A stretch of DNA of 34,271 nucleotides from Lactobacillus apis (GTDB lineage: Bacteria > Bacillota > Bacilli > Lactobacillales > Lactobacillaceae), in NCBI RefSeq assembly GCF_002837055.1, contig NZ_PDKP01000005.1:1-34271 (forward strand). Direction: 5' to 3'. The first letter of the stretch is position 1. Every line of letters starts with the position of its first letter. The notes under the pieces are model-generated. The model was not told the DNA's origin and did not search any database. It saw only the letters and a program-made list of their open reading frames with translations. Positions 6,090 through 13,572 of this stretch are shown here, piece after piece. The position numbers were made by a program, and so were the translations under genes.

Positions 6090-7025
6090 ATGAAATTGTC
6101 TAAAGTTAAGAAATTTCTGTTAGCATTTTTCTTATTGTTTTTAACCGCCGGTTTAACTGCCTGCTCAAGTGGTAAATCAACTTCAAAAAGTGACGGTACG
6201 CCGAAGTCGCTGAATGTCCAATTTGTTCCTAGCGTTGGTGCCAACAAGCTCGAAGCTCGGGCAAAACCAATGGAAAAATTATTATCAAAACGTCTAGGCA
6301 TTCCAGTTCATGTTTCAATGTCAACCGACTATAACGGTTTAGTAGAAGCAATGAAGTCAAAGAAAGTTGAAGTTGGTTTCCTACCATCTGATGCATACAT
6401 TTTGGCTCACAAGCAAGGTGCGGCTGACTTGCTTTTGCAATCAGTTCGTTACGGCATTAAACAACCTGGTGGTGTAGCAACCAAGAAACTGGTTAGCTCA
6501 TACAGAAGTGAAATTTTAGTCAAGAAAGGTTCATCAATTAAGAGCTGGAAGGACTTAAAGGGTAAGTCAATTTCTGTTCAAGATGTTACTTCCGATTCCG
6601 GTTATGTTTTTCCAGTAGCAGAACTGAAGAAAAAGGGACTCGATGTAACTAAGAGCTGCAAGATTGTTTCAGTTAAGGGTGCAGACCAAGGCGTACTAAA
6701 CGTACTTAATGGTGACACTGATGCAGCCTTCGTCTTCGAAGATGCCCGCAACAACGTTAAGGCTGACGAACCTAAGATTATGGATCAAGTTGTGCCAATC
6801 TACTTCTCACAAAGAATTCCAAACGACACAATTTCGGTTATTCCAAGTTTGCCAAAAGCTTTCCAGAAGAAGTTAGCTAAGGCATTCATTTCGATTGCTC
6901 ATTCGAAAGAGGGTAAGAAAATTATCGAAAGTGTCTACAATCAAGAAGGATATACTTACGCTAAAGACAGTGATTACGATATCATTCGTGAATATAACAA
7001 GATCATTGCCTCAACTAAAAAATAA
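6090..7025 (+). CDS. phnD: Phosphonate-type ABC transporter substrate-binding lipoprotein 1
   Basis: Extracellular solute-binding lipoprotein of the PhnD family (phosphate, phosphite or phosphonate binders). The signal peptide ends in the lipobox LTAC (Cys25), giving a membrane-tethered protein of 311 residues. The body shows NVQFVPS, the domain-crossing HVSMSTDYN and EAMKSKKVEVGFLPSDAY, and the C-lobe NGDTDAAFVFEDARN. A good AAGGAG precedes the ATG. It is a close paralogue of the next gene, and each has its own leader and terminator, so the two binding proteins are probably controlled separately while sharing one ABC core. The ligand is unknown: no C-P lyase or other phosphonate catabolic gene is nearby. 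Confidence 0.88.
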   Translation: MKLSKVKKFLLAFFLLFLTAGLTACSSGKSTSKSDGTPKSLNVQFVPSVGANKLEARAKPMEKLLSKRLGIPVHVSMSTDYNGLVEAMKSKKVEVGFLPSDAYILAHKQGAADLLLQSVRYGIKQPGGVATKKLVSSYRSEILVKKGSSIKSWKDLKGKSISVQDVTSDSGYVFPVAELKKKGLDVTKSCKIVSVKGADQGVLNVLNGDTDAAFVFEDARNNVKADEPKIMDQVVPIYFSQRIPNDTISVIPSLPKAFQKKLAKAFISIAHSKEGKKIIESVYNQEGYTYAKDSDYDIIREYNKIIASTKK

Positions 7026-7170
7026 ACCAGACTAAGTTATTATTTGGAACGCATTCACCTCAAATTTGGTCTCAGACGAAGTTTTCTGATTAAATTACTT
7101 TTCTAAAGGAAACATTTCTGCTATTATTTGTAAGAATAATTTACGGACTGTCGAAAGGGGAGTTAGAGGC

Positions 7171-7314
7171 ATGCAAAAGTATGGATTGCGTACAGCATTC
7201 ATCAAAGACATTGTTGGCAGCTCTTTTCGTTCCCTTAAAAAAGAGGGTAATGTTCGTTTCTTAATTAATAATGTTATTACCAAAAGACTTAGTATAATTC
7301 ACGTTACGTGTTAA
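7171..7314 (+). CDS. Leader ORF upstream of the second binding-protein gene
   Basis: A 47-codon ORF (starts MQKYGLRTAFIKDI, ends TKRLSIIHVTC) with GGGGAG 8 bases upstream. Its stop codon lies in the loop of the terminator that precedes the next gene, the same arrangement as the leader ORF at 5843. Both peptides share a V-x-F-x-x-N-N-x-I core near the C-terminus and a basic, hydrophobic makeup. Both are preceded by TGTCGAAA within or next to the ribosome site. This suggests that leader and binding-protein gene were duplicated together. Translation is inferred from the ribosome site and shared layout. Confidence 0.5.
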   Translation: MQKYGLRTAFIKDIVGSSFRSLKKEGNVRFLINNVITKRLSIIHVTC

Positions 7315-7333
7315 TTAGATTAGGTCTTTTTTT
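7283..7333 (+). terminator. Leader terminator/attenuator before the second binding-protein gene
   Basis: AAAGACTTAGT pairs with ATTAGGTCTTT (two wobble pairs), and a run of T follows, ending 17 bases before the start codon. The loop contains a second small stem CACG-TTA-CGTG and the leader ORF stop codon. Confidence 0.7.
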
Positions 7334-7350
7334 ATGTCTGGGAGGGCACG

Positions 7351-8286
7351 ATGAAGAGATTTAAAAAAGTTTTAGCTGGTGCAGCCGTTATGTTAGTTGT
7401 ATTAATGGCTACTGCATGTTCTGGTAAAAGCAAGAGCGATAACAGTAGTAGTAATGGCACACCAAAGTCATTGAACGTTCAGTTTGTTCCTAGTCAAGCT
7501 GCTACTGAACTTGAGTCACGCGCAAAGCCTTTGGAAAAGATGTTATCTGATCGCTTAGGCATTCCAGTTCACGTTTCAATGTCAACTGACTACAACACAG
7601 TTGTCGAAGCGATGAAATCCAAGAAAGTTGATGTTGGCTTCTTGCCACCAAGTGGTTATGTGCTAGCACACGAGCAAGGTGCTGCTGATGTCTTATTACA
7701 AGCACAAAGATACGGCGTTAAGCAACCTGGCGGCCGTCCAACTAAGGACTTAGTTAATTTCTATCGTGCTGAAATTTTAGTTAAAAAGGGTTCAGGAATT
7801 AAGTCATGGAAGGACTTAAAGGGTAAATCAATCTCCATCCAAAGCCCAACTTCTTCAGCTGGTTACGTTTACCCAATCGCTGAATTGAAGGAAAAAGGTC
7901 TTGATGTTAAGAAGAGCTGCAAATTAGTTACTGTTACAGGACAGGATCAATCAGTTTTGAACGTTTTAAACGGTGACACTGATGCAGCATTTGTCTTTGA
8001 AGATGCACGTACAATCGTGAAGAAAGACAACCCTAAGATTATGGATCAAGTTGTGCCAATCTACTTCACTAAGCCAATTCCAAATGACACAATTTCTGTT
8101 GTTCCAAGCATGTCTAAATCATTCCGTAAGAAGTTAGCAAATGCATTTATTGATATCGGTAAATCTAAGAAGGGTAAGAAGATTATCGAAAGCATTTATA
8201 CTCATGAAGGATACGTTTCAAGTAAGGACAGCGACTTCGATACTGTTCGTAAGTATGACAAAATTGTCGCATCAACTAAAAAATAA
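7351..8286 (+). CDS. phnD: Phosphonate-type ABC transporter substrate-binding lipoprotein 2
   Basis: A second PhnD-family lipoprotein, again 311 residues, with lipobox ATAC (Cys23) after a short signal peptide. Long blocks are shared with the first copy: GTPKSLNVQFVPS, RLGIPVHVSMSTDYN, AEILVKKGS, NGDTDAAFVFEDAR and KIMDQVVPIYF. Differences cluster where ligand specificity could lie, for example PSGYVL for PSDAYIL and QSPTSSAGY for QDVTSDSGY. GGGAGG lies 6 bases before the ATG. It is followed at 19 bases by the ATPase gene, so this copy leads the four-gene transporter operon, while copy 1 stands alone upstream. The ligand is unknown. Confidence 0.88.
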   Translation: MKRFKKVLAGAAVMLVVLMATACSGKSKSDNSSSNGTPKSLNVQFVPSQAATELESRAKPLEKMLSDRLGIPVHVSMSTDYNTVVEAMKSKKVDVGFLPPSGYVLAHEQGAADVLLQAQRYGVKQPGGRPTKDLVNFYRAEILVKKGSGIKSWKDLKGKSISIQSPTSSAGYVYPIAELKEKGLDVKKSCKLVTVTGQDQSVLNVLNGDTDAAFVFEDARTIVKKDNPKIMDQVVPIYFTKPIPNDTISVVPSMSKSFRKKLANAFIDIGKSKKGKKIIESIYTHEGYVSSKDSDFDTVRKYDKIVASTKK

Positions 8287-8305
8287 GAGATAAAGGAAGT
8301 TTATA

Positions 8306-9079
8306 ATGGCAGATTCTGCAGTTAAGCCAGTAATTGAATTAAAAAACGTTAAAAAGGTCTATGGCAAAGATGTTGTTGGTTTAAAGGACATCAATTTAAC
8401 GATCAATAAGGGTGAATTTGTCGTTATTGTCGGCTTGTCTGGTGCAGGTAAATCAACACTTTTGCGCTCAATTAACCGGTTAATTGATATTACTGAAGGC
8501 GATATTCTAATTAATGGTGAGTCAATTACCAAGGCTAAGGGAAAAGAACTACGGATGTTGCGTAGAAATATCGGTATGATTTTTCAAAGCTTCAACTTGG
8601 TTAAGCGCTCAAGTGTTTTGCGCAATGTTTTGACGGGTCGCGTTGGTTATTACCCAACCTGGAAGAGTACCCTCAACCTCTTTACTAAAGAAGACAAGCA
8701 ACGCGCTTATGATGCATTGCAACAAGTTGACCTTGCAGACAAGGTTTACACACGCGCTGATGAGTTGTCCGGTGGACAGCAACAACGTGTAGCAATCGCA
8801 CGGGTGCTGACGCAAGACCCTGATATTATTCTGGCTGATGAGCCAACTGCTTCACTTGACCCACAGACTTCGCGTCGCGTGATGCAAGACTTAAGGATGC
8901 TTAATGAAAAGCATGGTATGACCGTGGTAATCAATTTACACAGTGTTGAATTAGCACAAGAATTTGGTAAACGGGTTATCGGTGTTCGTGCTGGTGAAAT
9001 TATTTACGATGGCAAAATGAGTGAAACGCCTAAAGAAACATTTGATCAAATCTATTCCGGTGGTGACCAAGATGAGTAG
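8306..9079 (+). CDS. phnC: Phosphonate-type ABC transporter ATP-binding protein
   Basis: Cytosolic ATPase of the importer, 257 residues. It shows Walker [10 protein letters not shown] (43-51), Q-loop IFQSFNLV, signature LSGGQQQR, Walker [13 protein letters not shown] and the H-loop histidine in INLHSVELA. The long insert around [13 protein letters not shown] between the Q-loop and signature is typical of PhnC. The stop codon overlaps the start of the first permease gene (ATGAGTAG), which indicates translational coupling. Confidence 0.93.
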   Translation: MADSAVKPVIELKNVKKVYGKDVVGLKDINLTINKGEFVVIVGLSGAGKSTLLRSINRLIDITEGDILINGESITKAKGKELRMLRRNIGMIFQSFNLVKRSSVLRNVLTGRVGYYPTWKSTLNLFTKEDKQRAYDALQQVDLADKVYTRADELSGGQQQRVAIARVLTQDPDIILADEPTASLDPQTSRRVMQDLRMLNEKHGMTVVINLHSVELAQEFGKRVIGVRAGEIIYDGKMSETPKETFDQIYSGGDQDE

Positions 9080-9875
9080 TACTGAAGAAGAAACTCTAAT
9101 GACATTGCCAAAGAAAAAGTTCAAAATTTTGAACTTATTATGGATTATTCTCTTTGTTGTTGGTTTAGTTGTTTCAACCAAAGTAACCAAAACCAGCTTA
9201 GGCGCACTTTTTGCTAACTTTGGTCAATTTGCAGATATCTTTTTGCAAATGTTGCATCCAAATTGGTCATACTTAGGTGCGGTTATTCCGTTAATTCTTG
9301 AAACCATCAAGATGGCAATCTTGGGTACAGTAATCGGATCAATTCTTGCCTTTGTTTACTCGTTATTGATTGCTCGTAACATTGTTAAAAATAAGGCAGT
9401 GACCGGCATTTTAAGAGTCATTATGAACATTATTAGAACGGTTCCTGACCTACTTTTAGGTGCAATATTTGTAGCAATCGTTGGTATTGGACCTGTTGCA
9501 GGTATCTTAGCTTTAGCAATCTGTACGTTTGGGATTGTTGTTAAGTTGTTCTATGAAGCAATCGAAACAATTGATCCTGGTCCAATTGAGGCCTTAACTG
9601 CGGTTGGTGCTAATAAGTTACAAATTATTGTGTTTGCTGTTTTGCCACAGGTTATGACTTACTTTATTTCATACTGTTTATACGCATTTGAAATCAACGT
9701 TCGTGCATCGACTGTCTTGGGTTATATCGGTGCTGGTGGTATTGGGCTTTACTTGCAAGAAACATTGCAGGTATTCGATTACCCTAAGACCGGTACAATT
9801 ATCATTGCAATTATTTTAGTCGTGGTTCTTATCGACTATGTTTCTTCTAAATCAAGGGAGGCGTTGATGAAATAA
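9072..9875 (+). CDS. phnE: Phosphonate-type ABC transporter permease 1
   Basis: Inner-membrane permease of 267 residues with about six hydrophobic segments. The ABC coupling motif region is ...[31 protein letters not shown] (EAA-x3-G type), seen near residues 170-200. I placed the start at the ATG overlapping the phnC stop; an upstream in-frame ATG lies well inside phnC and is unlikely. The C-terminal [10 protein letters not shown] is cytosolic. It pairs with the next gene to form the two-permease channel. Confidence 0.9.
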   Translation: MSSTEEETLMTLPKKKFKILNLLWIILFVVGLVVSTKVTKTSLGALFANFGQFADIFLQMLHPNWSYLGAVIPLILETIKMAILGTVIGSILAFVYSLLIARNIVKNKAVTGILRVIMNIIRTVPDLLLGAIFVAIVGIGPVAGILALAICTFGIVVKLFYEAIETIDPGPIEALTAVGANKLQIIVFAVLPQVMTYFISYCLYAFEINVRASTVLGYIGAGGIGLYLQETLQVFDYPKTGTIIIAIILVVVLIDYVSSKSREALMK

Positions 9876-10687
9876 TGGATACTTCAATGAAAAAACTGCC
9901 TCCTAAGCCAGTTGATCAGAAAAAGCGCGTAGCGCATTGGGCACTGGCAATCGTAACCATTCTACTGATTGTTTGGTCATGCACTGGCATTGATTTTGGT
10001 GGAATTAAGCAAACTGCAGGTCAAATTGCAGGTGCCATTTTCTCTGGTATTTTCCACCCCGATTGGTCGTATGTCTATAACGGCACGGGTGAAGATTTGG
10101 TTTCACAATTGTGGGATACCGTCTGCATTGCCTTTTTAGGAACTTTTATTTCGGCAATTATTTCTTTACCGTTTGCCTTCTGGGCAGCACATACAAGACA
10201 CAAAAAGTGGTATGTCTCACGGGTTGGTAAAATTGTCTTGGCGATTATTCGGTCATTTCCAGAAATTGTTTTGGCCTTGATGTTCATTAAAGCTGTTGGC
10301 CCTGGTTCAGCGGCCGGTGTTTTGGCCTTAGGTTTCCACTCGGTAGGGATGCTTGCTAAACTATTTTCAGAAGCAATTGAAAACTTGGAAGATGGTCCTA
10401 ATGAAGCAGTTACTGCCGCTGGTGGTTCAAAAACCAATGTGGTCATGTTTTCGATTTTACCAAACCTCTTGCCTGCGCTGATTTCCAATACTTTATACCG
10501 ATTTGATGTTTCGATTCGTTCGGCATCGGTTCTTGGACTAGTTGGTGCCGGTGGTATCGGCTATCCGCTAATTATTGCCTTACAATACCGGCAATGGAAT
10601 CGAGTAGGAATTATCCTGCTTGGCATTATCATCATGGTAATTGTCATTGACTGGATTTCCGGTTGGATTCGGAAAAAATTAGTTTAA
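9875..10687 (+). CDS. phnE: Phosphonate-type ABC transporter permease 2
   Basis: Second permease, 270 residues, sharing a one-base overlap (TAATG) with the previous stop codon. GGGAGG lies 13 bases before the ATG, a little far, so coupling with the previous gene is likely. It has the same fold as permease 1: coupling segment EAIENLEDGPNEAVTAAGGSKTNVVMFSILP, then VLGLVGAGGIGYPL near residue 220. Both permeases show the GAGGIG motif of the PhnE family. It is the last gene of the unit; a bidirectional terminator follows. Confidence 0.9.
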   Translation: MDTSMKKLPPKPVDQKKRVAHWALAIVTILLIVWSCTGIDFGGIKQTAGQIAGAIFSGIFHPDWSYVYNGTGEDLVSQLWDTVCIAFLGTFISAIISLPFAFWAAHTRHKKWYVSRVGKIVLAIIRSFPEIVLALMFIKAVGPGSAAGVLALGFHSVGMLAKLFSEAIENLEDGPNEAVTAAGGSKTNVVMFSILPNLLPALISNTLYRFDVSIRSASVLGLVGAGGIGYPLIIALQYRQWNRVGIILLGIIIMVIVIDWISGWIRKKLV

Positions 10688-10710
10688 AAATAAAACGATT
10701 TAACCAATTA

Positions 10711-10747
10711 AAAAAGTTGGGCTACTCAAGAAGTAGTCCAACTTTTT
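10711..10747. terminator. Bidirectional terminator between the phn operon and tag
   Basis: AAAAAGTTGGGCTACT pairs with AGTAGTCCAACTTTTT (one wobble pair), with A- and T-tracts on either side. It serves the convergent phnE and tag genes. Confidence 0.88.
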
Positions 10748-10749
10748 GT

Positions 10750-11316
10750 TTAACCCTGATATTTAAATGAACAAGTTTCAAGATGATCGTTGATTAAGCC
10801 AACAGACTGTAAAAATGAGTACAGTGTAATCGGACCAACAAAAGAAAAGCCGTCCTTCTTCATTTGTTTAGCCATTTGTGCCGTGATTTTACTGGTGCTG
10901 GGTACTTCTTCGGCAGTTTGCGCATGATGAACAATTGGTGTTTTGATAAACTGCTGCAAGTAATGAGCAAAACTGCCTTCTTTGGCATCAACTGCTAGAA
11001 TTGTCTTTGCATTTTTGAGTGTAGCCGTGATTTTCATCTTGTTACGGACAATTGAACTGTCTTGCATTAAAAGTGCAATGTCGTCATCAGTCATTTTTGC
11101 CACTTCTACTGGTGCAAAGTTTTTAAAAGCCCTTCGGAAGTTTTCTCGCTTATGCAAAATCATTGACCAATTTAGACCAGATTGGAAAAGCTCTAAAGTT
11201 AACATTTCAAATAGATATTGTTCATCAAGATTGAGCTTGCCCCATTCATGGTCGTGGTATTGCTGCATTAATGAGTCGTCTTTTGTGCCCCAAGGGCAGC
11301 GGATAAGTTCAGACAT
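10750..11316 (-). CDS. tag: DNA-3-methyladenine glycosylase I
   Basis: Base-excision repair enzyme that removes 3-methyladenine from alkylated DNA. The 188 residues are collinear with E. coli Tag. All four zinc ligands are recognisable: C7 in IRCPWG, H21 in YHDHEWG, and the C-terminal H and C in NDHLETC. The helix-hairpin-helix region includes SGLNWSMILHKRENFRRAF and DSSIVRNKMKI. GGAG lies before the ATG. It stands alone, convergent with the phn operon. Confidence 0.95.
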   Translation of the reverse strand: MSELIRCPWGTKDDSLMQQYHDHEWGKLNLDEQYLFEMLTLELFQSGLNWSMILHKRENFRRAFKNFAPVEVAKMTDDDIALLMQDSSIVRNKMKITATLKNAKTILAVDAKEGSFAHYLQQFIKTPIVHHAQTAEEVPSTSKITAQMAKQMKKDGFSFVGPITLYSFLQSVGLINDHLETCSFKYQG

Positions 11317-11491
11317 CGTTAGTCTCCTTTAATAATATTTTTTGCTATCAATATTAGATACGTAAAAAGTTGTTTTTTCTTTTTAAAATAAATATTATTG
11401 GCTCTTATTTAGCGTGAGTAAAATCTGGTTTAAAAAACCCATTAACGAAAGGTAAAATTTTTTCTTACAAAAAGTGCAATAATAGTTTTTT

Positions 11492-11500
11492 TGGTATAAT
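11492..11500 (+). promoter_or_regulatory. Extended -10 promoter of the 11526 gene
   Basis: TGGTATAAT, a perfect -10 with upstream TG, lies 25 bases before the start codon. No clear -35 is seen. AGGAGG (11515-11520) is the ribosome site. Confidence 0.6.
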
Positions 11501-11525
11501 ATAAAATGAACTTTAGGAGGATATC

Positions 11526-12011
11526 ATGGAAAAGTTAGATACAATGACTCTGGCCGATAATTTGGCCGATAATCAAGAAAGTATTTTAAATAAAGAAACA
11601 GACTTTGATGCTGAGGCCGTTTATCGTGTGATTGATAATTTGCATGTATTGCACAAGCCAGTTAAAGACTATTTTGGCATGACTCAAGAGCAATACTATG
11701 AAACTGAAAGTGACCACAAGCTTACTTTGATTAACTTGTCAGAGCAATTAACTGATTTACATGACCGCATCTTAACTAACCATGTTGACGGTTACGTTGA
11801 TCAGAATAAAATTAATCTGACTTATAATCATGAAAATCCCTATGAAGACGATTTTTATAATGAGTCAGTTGATTTACACGTGGTTACTTACAGCTTAAAG
11901 GTAATCGGTGCTGTTCAAGTAATTGCACCTAAAGTGTTACAAGAAGTATTGTCTAAAGATGCAGTTTTGTCAATCGGCTTAGCAGCCCACGCATTGGCAG
12001 ATAACGCGTAG
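11526..12011 (+). CDS. Unknown acidic protein, 161 residues
   Basis: I do not recognise this family. It has a perfect AGGAGG five bases before the ATG and its own extended -10 promoter, so it is a real gene. The protein is strongly acidic, rich in Asp, Glu, His and Asn, with no signal peptide and no transmembrane segment except a mildly hydrophobic C-terminal stretch (VIGAVQVIAPKVL, then LSIGLAAHALADNA). The N-terminal part repeats LADNLADNQ. The next gene, a metallophosphoesterase, follows after 54 bases with a weak hairpin between, so co-transcription is possible. Confidence 0.75.
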   Translation: MEKLDTMTLADNLADNQESILNKETDFDAEAVYRVIDNLHVLHKPVKDYFGMTQEQYYETESDHKLTLINLSEQLTDLHDRILTNHVDGYVDQNKINLTYNHENPYEDDFYNESVDLHVVTYSLKVIGAVQVIAPKVLQEVLSKDAVLSIGLAAHALADNA

Positions 12012-12016
12012 TTTCT

Positions 12017-12048
12017 GAAGCTGTGGCTGACCGCCCGGCTTTTTTCTT
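12017..12048 (+). terminator. Weak terminator or attenuating hairpin before the phosphoesterase gene
   Basis: AAGCTG pairs with CGGCTT (one wobble), with further pairs beyond a mismatch, then TTTTTCTTT. The stem is imperfect, so read-through is likely. Confidence 0.4.
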
Positions 12049-12065
12049 TGGGTTGAGGCACAATA

Positions 12066-13463
12066 ATGAATGTTTTTAAGTATTCAATGGGATTATTTGA
12101 TCGGAAAAATGGGGCTAAAATGCGCCGTCTTTTTAATAAAAGGAAAAATTCACTCGATCCAATGCAGGAATATGTGACGGTCGGTGAATATCATGTTGAT
12201 ACAGCGCAACATACACCCCAAGGTCTGCCATATAATCTGACCGTTTATAAAGATGAAAATGATGTTTTGCATCAGGCACTCAGTTTAGAAAGTGCTGATA
12301 ACTTAGCGCCAGAATATGTGCGTGAATTTAGTCCTGAATTAGAACGATACCGTGCGTTTGTTAATCGCAAAACGGGGCGTCGTTATATTGTGGAAGAATA
12401 CCTTGATGAATTCATTAAACGTGTCAAGGAGCGGACGCATGAGGGTAAAAATTCTGTCAATGTTAGTGTGATTACTGATACCCACTATAAGGATAGTAAT
12501 AGTACGGATTTTTACGGCTGGAATGGTTTAACTCATGTTAACGAATTTTCCTATCTTGATGACTCTGGGTTACTTGATCTCAAGGTTCATTTGGGTGACT
12601 GGATTGACGGCTCTGACACGGGTTTCTTGGGCGAAAGCGAACTAATTAAGTTACGTGACTCGTTTAAATCAACCAAAGTACCGTATCTGATGATTAAAGG
12701 CAATCATGACGAAAACGACAAGTATGATGAGCACCACGACTTAAAAGCATCATTCCCCGAGAATGAATTTGAAAAGATCATGTGGCCAGCAATGTATGCC
12801 CAGCCTGGTATGCACTATATTTCACGCCAGCACGGCGTTTGTTATTATGATGTCGATGATATCCGCTTCATTTCAGTCAATACCACTGACTTGCCATACA
12901 TTTTAAATGCTCAGGGTCAAAAGCGTTACGATGCCAAAATCACTTTGGCTGTCAGGGAAGATCAGATGGAAGAAATCATTGAAATCTTGGAGCAGTCATC
13001 CAATAAGAGCATTGTCTTTATGAGTCACGGCAATCCGATTAACCGTAAGGGCTCGAATGCACTTAAGTACAACGGCCGGTCCCTTCATGAACTACTAGTG
13101 GCATTTAATCAGGGTGAAAAAGGGCAAATGCATTCAAGCAGCGGTATCCCACCAGAATTTCGCTTAGCAAATGACTTTGATTTTACTAATGTGAAAAATG
13201 CACGGATTATTGCCTACTTCTGTGGCCACCGTCACGTTGAAGACCAGTTCAGAATAAATGGTATCCAGTATATTTTGTTTAACTGCTCAGCTTTAATGGG
13301 ACCGAACCATGTTTTGACGACTAAATATAATAAGAACTGGAATCGTCAAATCGATCATCAAACTGAATTTGCTGGGTACGTTGTAAACATTGATTTGCAT
13401 CGACACGTAATCCAGGCCTTTGGTTATGGGGCTGCCAGCAGGCGAAGAATCTTTTACATTTAG
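12066..13463 (+). CDS. Calcineurin-like metallophosphoesterase
   Basis: A 465-residue protein with the full dinuclear-metal phosphoesterase motif set: D138-x-H140 in VITDTHYKD, GD(177-178) in HLGDWIDG, GNHD (212-215), then MSHGNP and FCGHRH. The N-terminal 130 residues (including PEYVREFSPELERYRAFVN) are an extension without a recognised fold. Metallophosphoesterases cleave phosphodiesters or phosphomonoesters; the substrate is not predictable. No signal peptide is seen, so it is probably cytosolic. TTGAGG precedes the ATG by about 8 bases. An alternative in-frame ATG 54 bases downstream would remove 18 residues. Confidence 0.85.
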   Translation: MNVFKYSMGLFDRKNGAKMRRLFNKRKNSLDPMQEYVTVGEYHVDTAQHTPQGLPYNLTVYKDENDVLHQALSLESADNLAPEYVREFSPELERYRAFVNRKTGRRYIVEEYLDEFIKRVKERTHEGKNSVNVSVITDTHYKDSNSTDFYGWNGLTHVNEFSYLDDSGLLDLKVHLGDWIDGSDTGFLGESELIKLRDSFKSTKVPYLMIKGNHDENDKYDEHHDLKASFPENEFEKIMWPAMYAQPGMHYISRQHGVCYYDVDDIRFISVNTTDLPYILNAQGQKRYDAKITLAVREDQMEEIIEILEQSSNKSIVFMSHGNPINRKGSNALKYNGRSLHELLVAFNQGEKGQMHSSSGIPPEFRLANDFDFTNVKNARIIAYFCGHRHVEDQFRINGIQYILFNCSALMGPNHVLTTKYNKNWNRQIDHQTEFAGYVVNIDLHRHVIQAFGYGAASRRRIFYI

Positions 13464-13480
13464 GTAAAATGGGTGGACAA

Positions 13481-13509
13481 TTTGGAATTTGGCCGCCATT
13501 ATCTTATAA
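13481..13509 (+). promoter_or_regulatory. Promoter of the cross-bridge operon
   Basis: TTGGAA (13481-13486), a 17-base spacer, then TATAAT (13504-13509). This is a good vegetative promoter 64 bases before the amidotransferase start codon. Confidence 0.75.
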
Positions 13510-13572
13510 TGTGAAAGTTAAACTTAAAAACTAACAGGTTACTAACTAAGATTAATTAAGGAAGATAAATCT

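Noticed and set aside
9021-9071. Longer N-terminus for the first phn permease
   Set aside because: It would begin well inside phnC without a ribosome site; the ATG overlapping the phnC stop codon is the usual coupled start.
10075-10488. 137-residue minus-strand ORF inside the second permease gene
   Set aside because: It is antisense to a clear membrane protein, has no ribosome site and an implausible composition.
10982-11332. 116-residue plus-strand ORF antisense to tag
   Set aside because: Tag on the opposite strand is fully conserved at its zinc ligands; this frame is a shadow.
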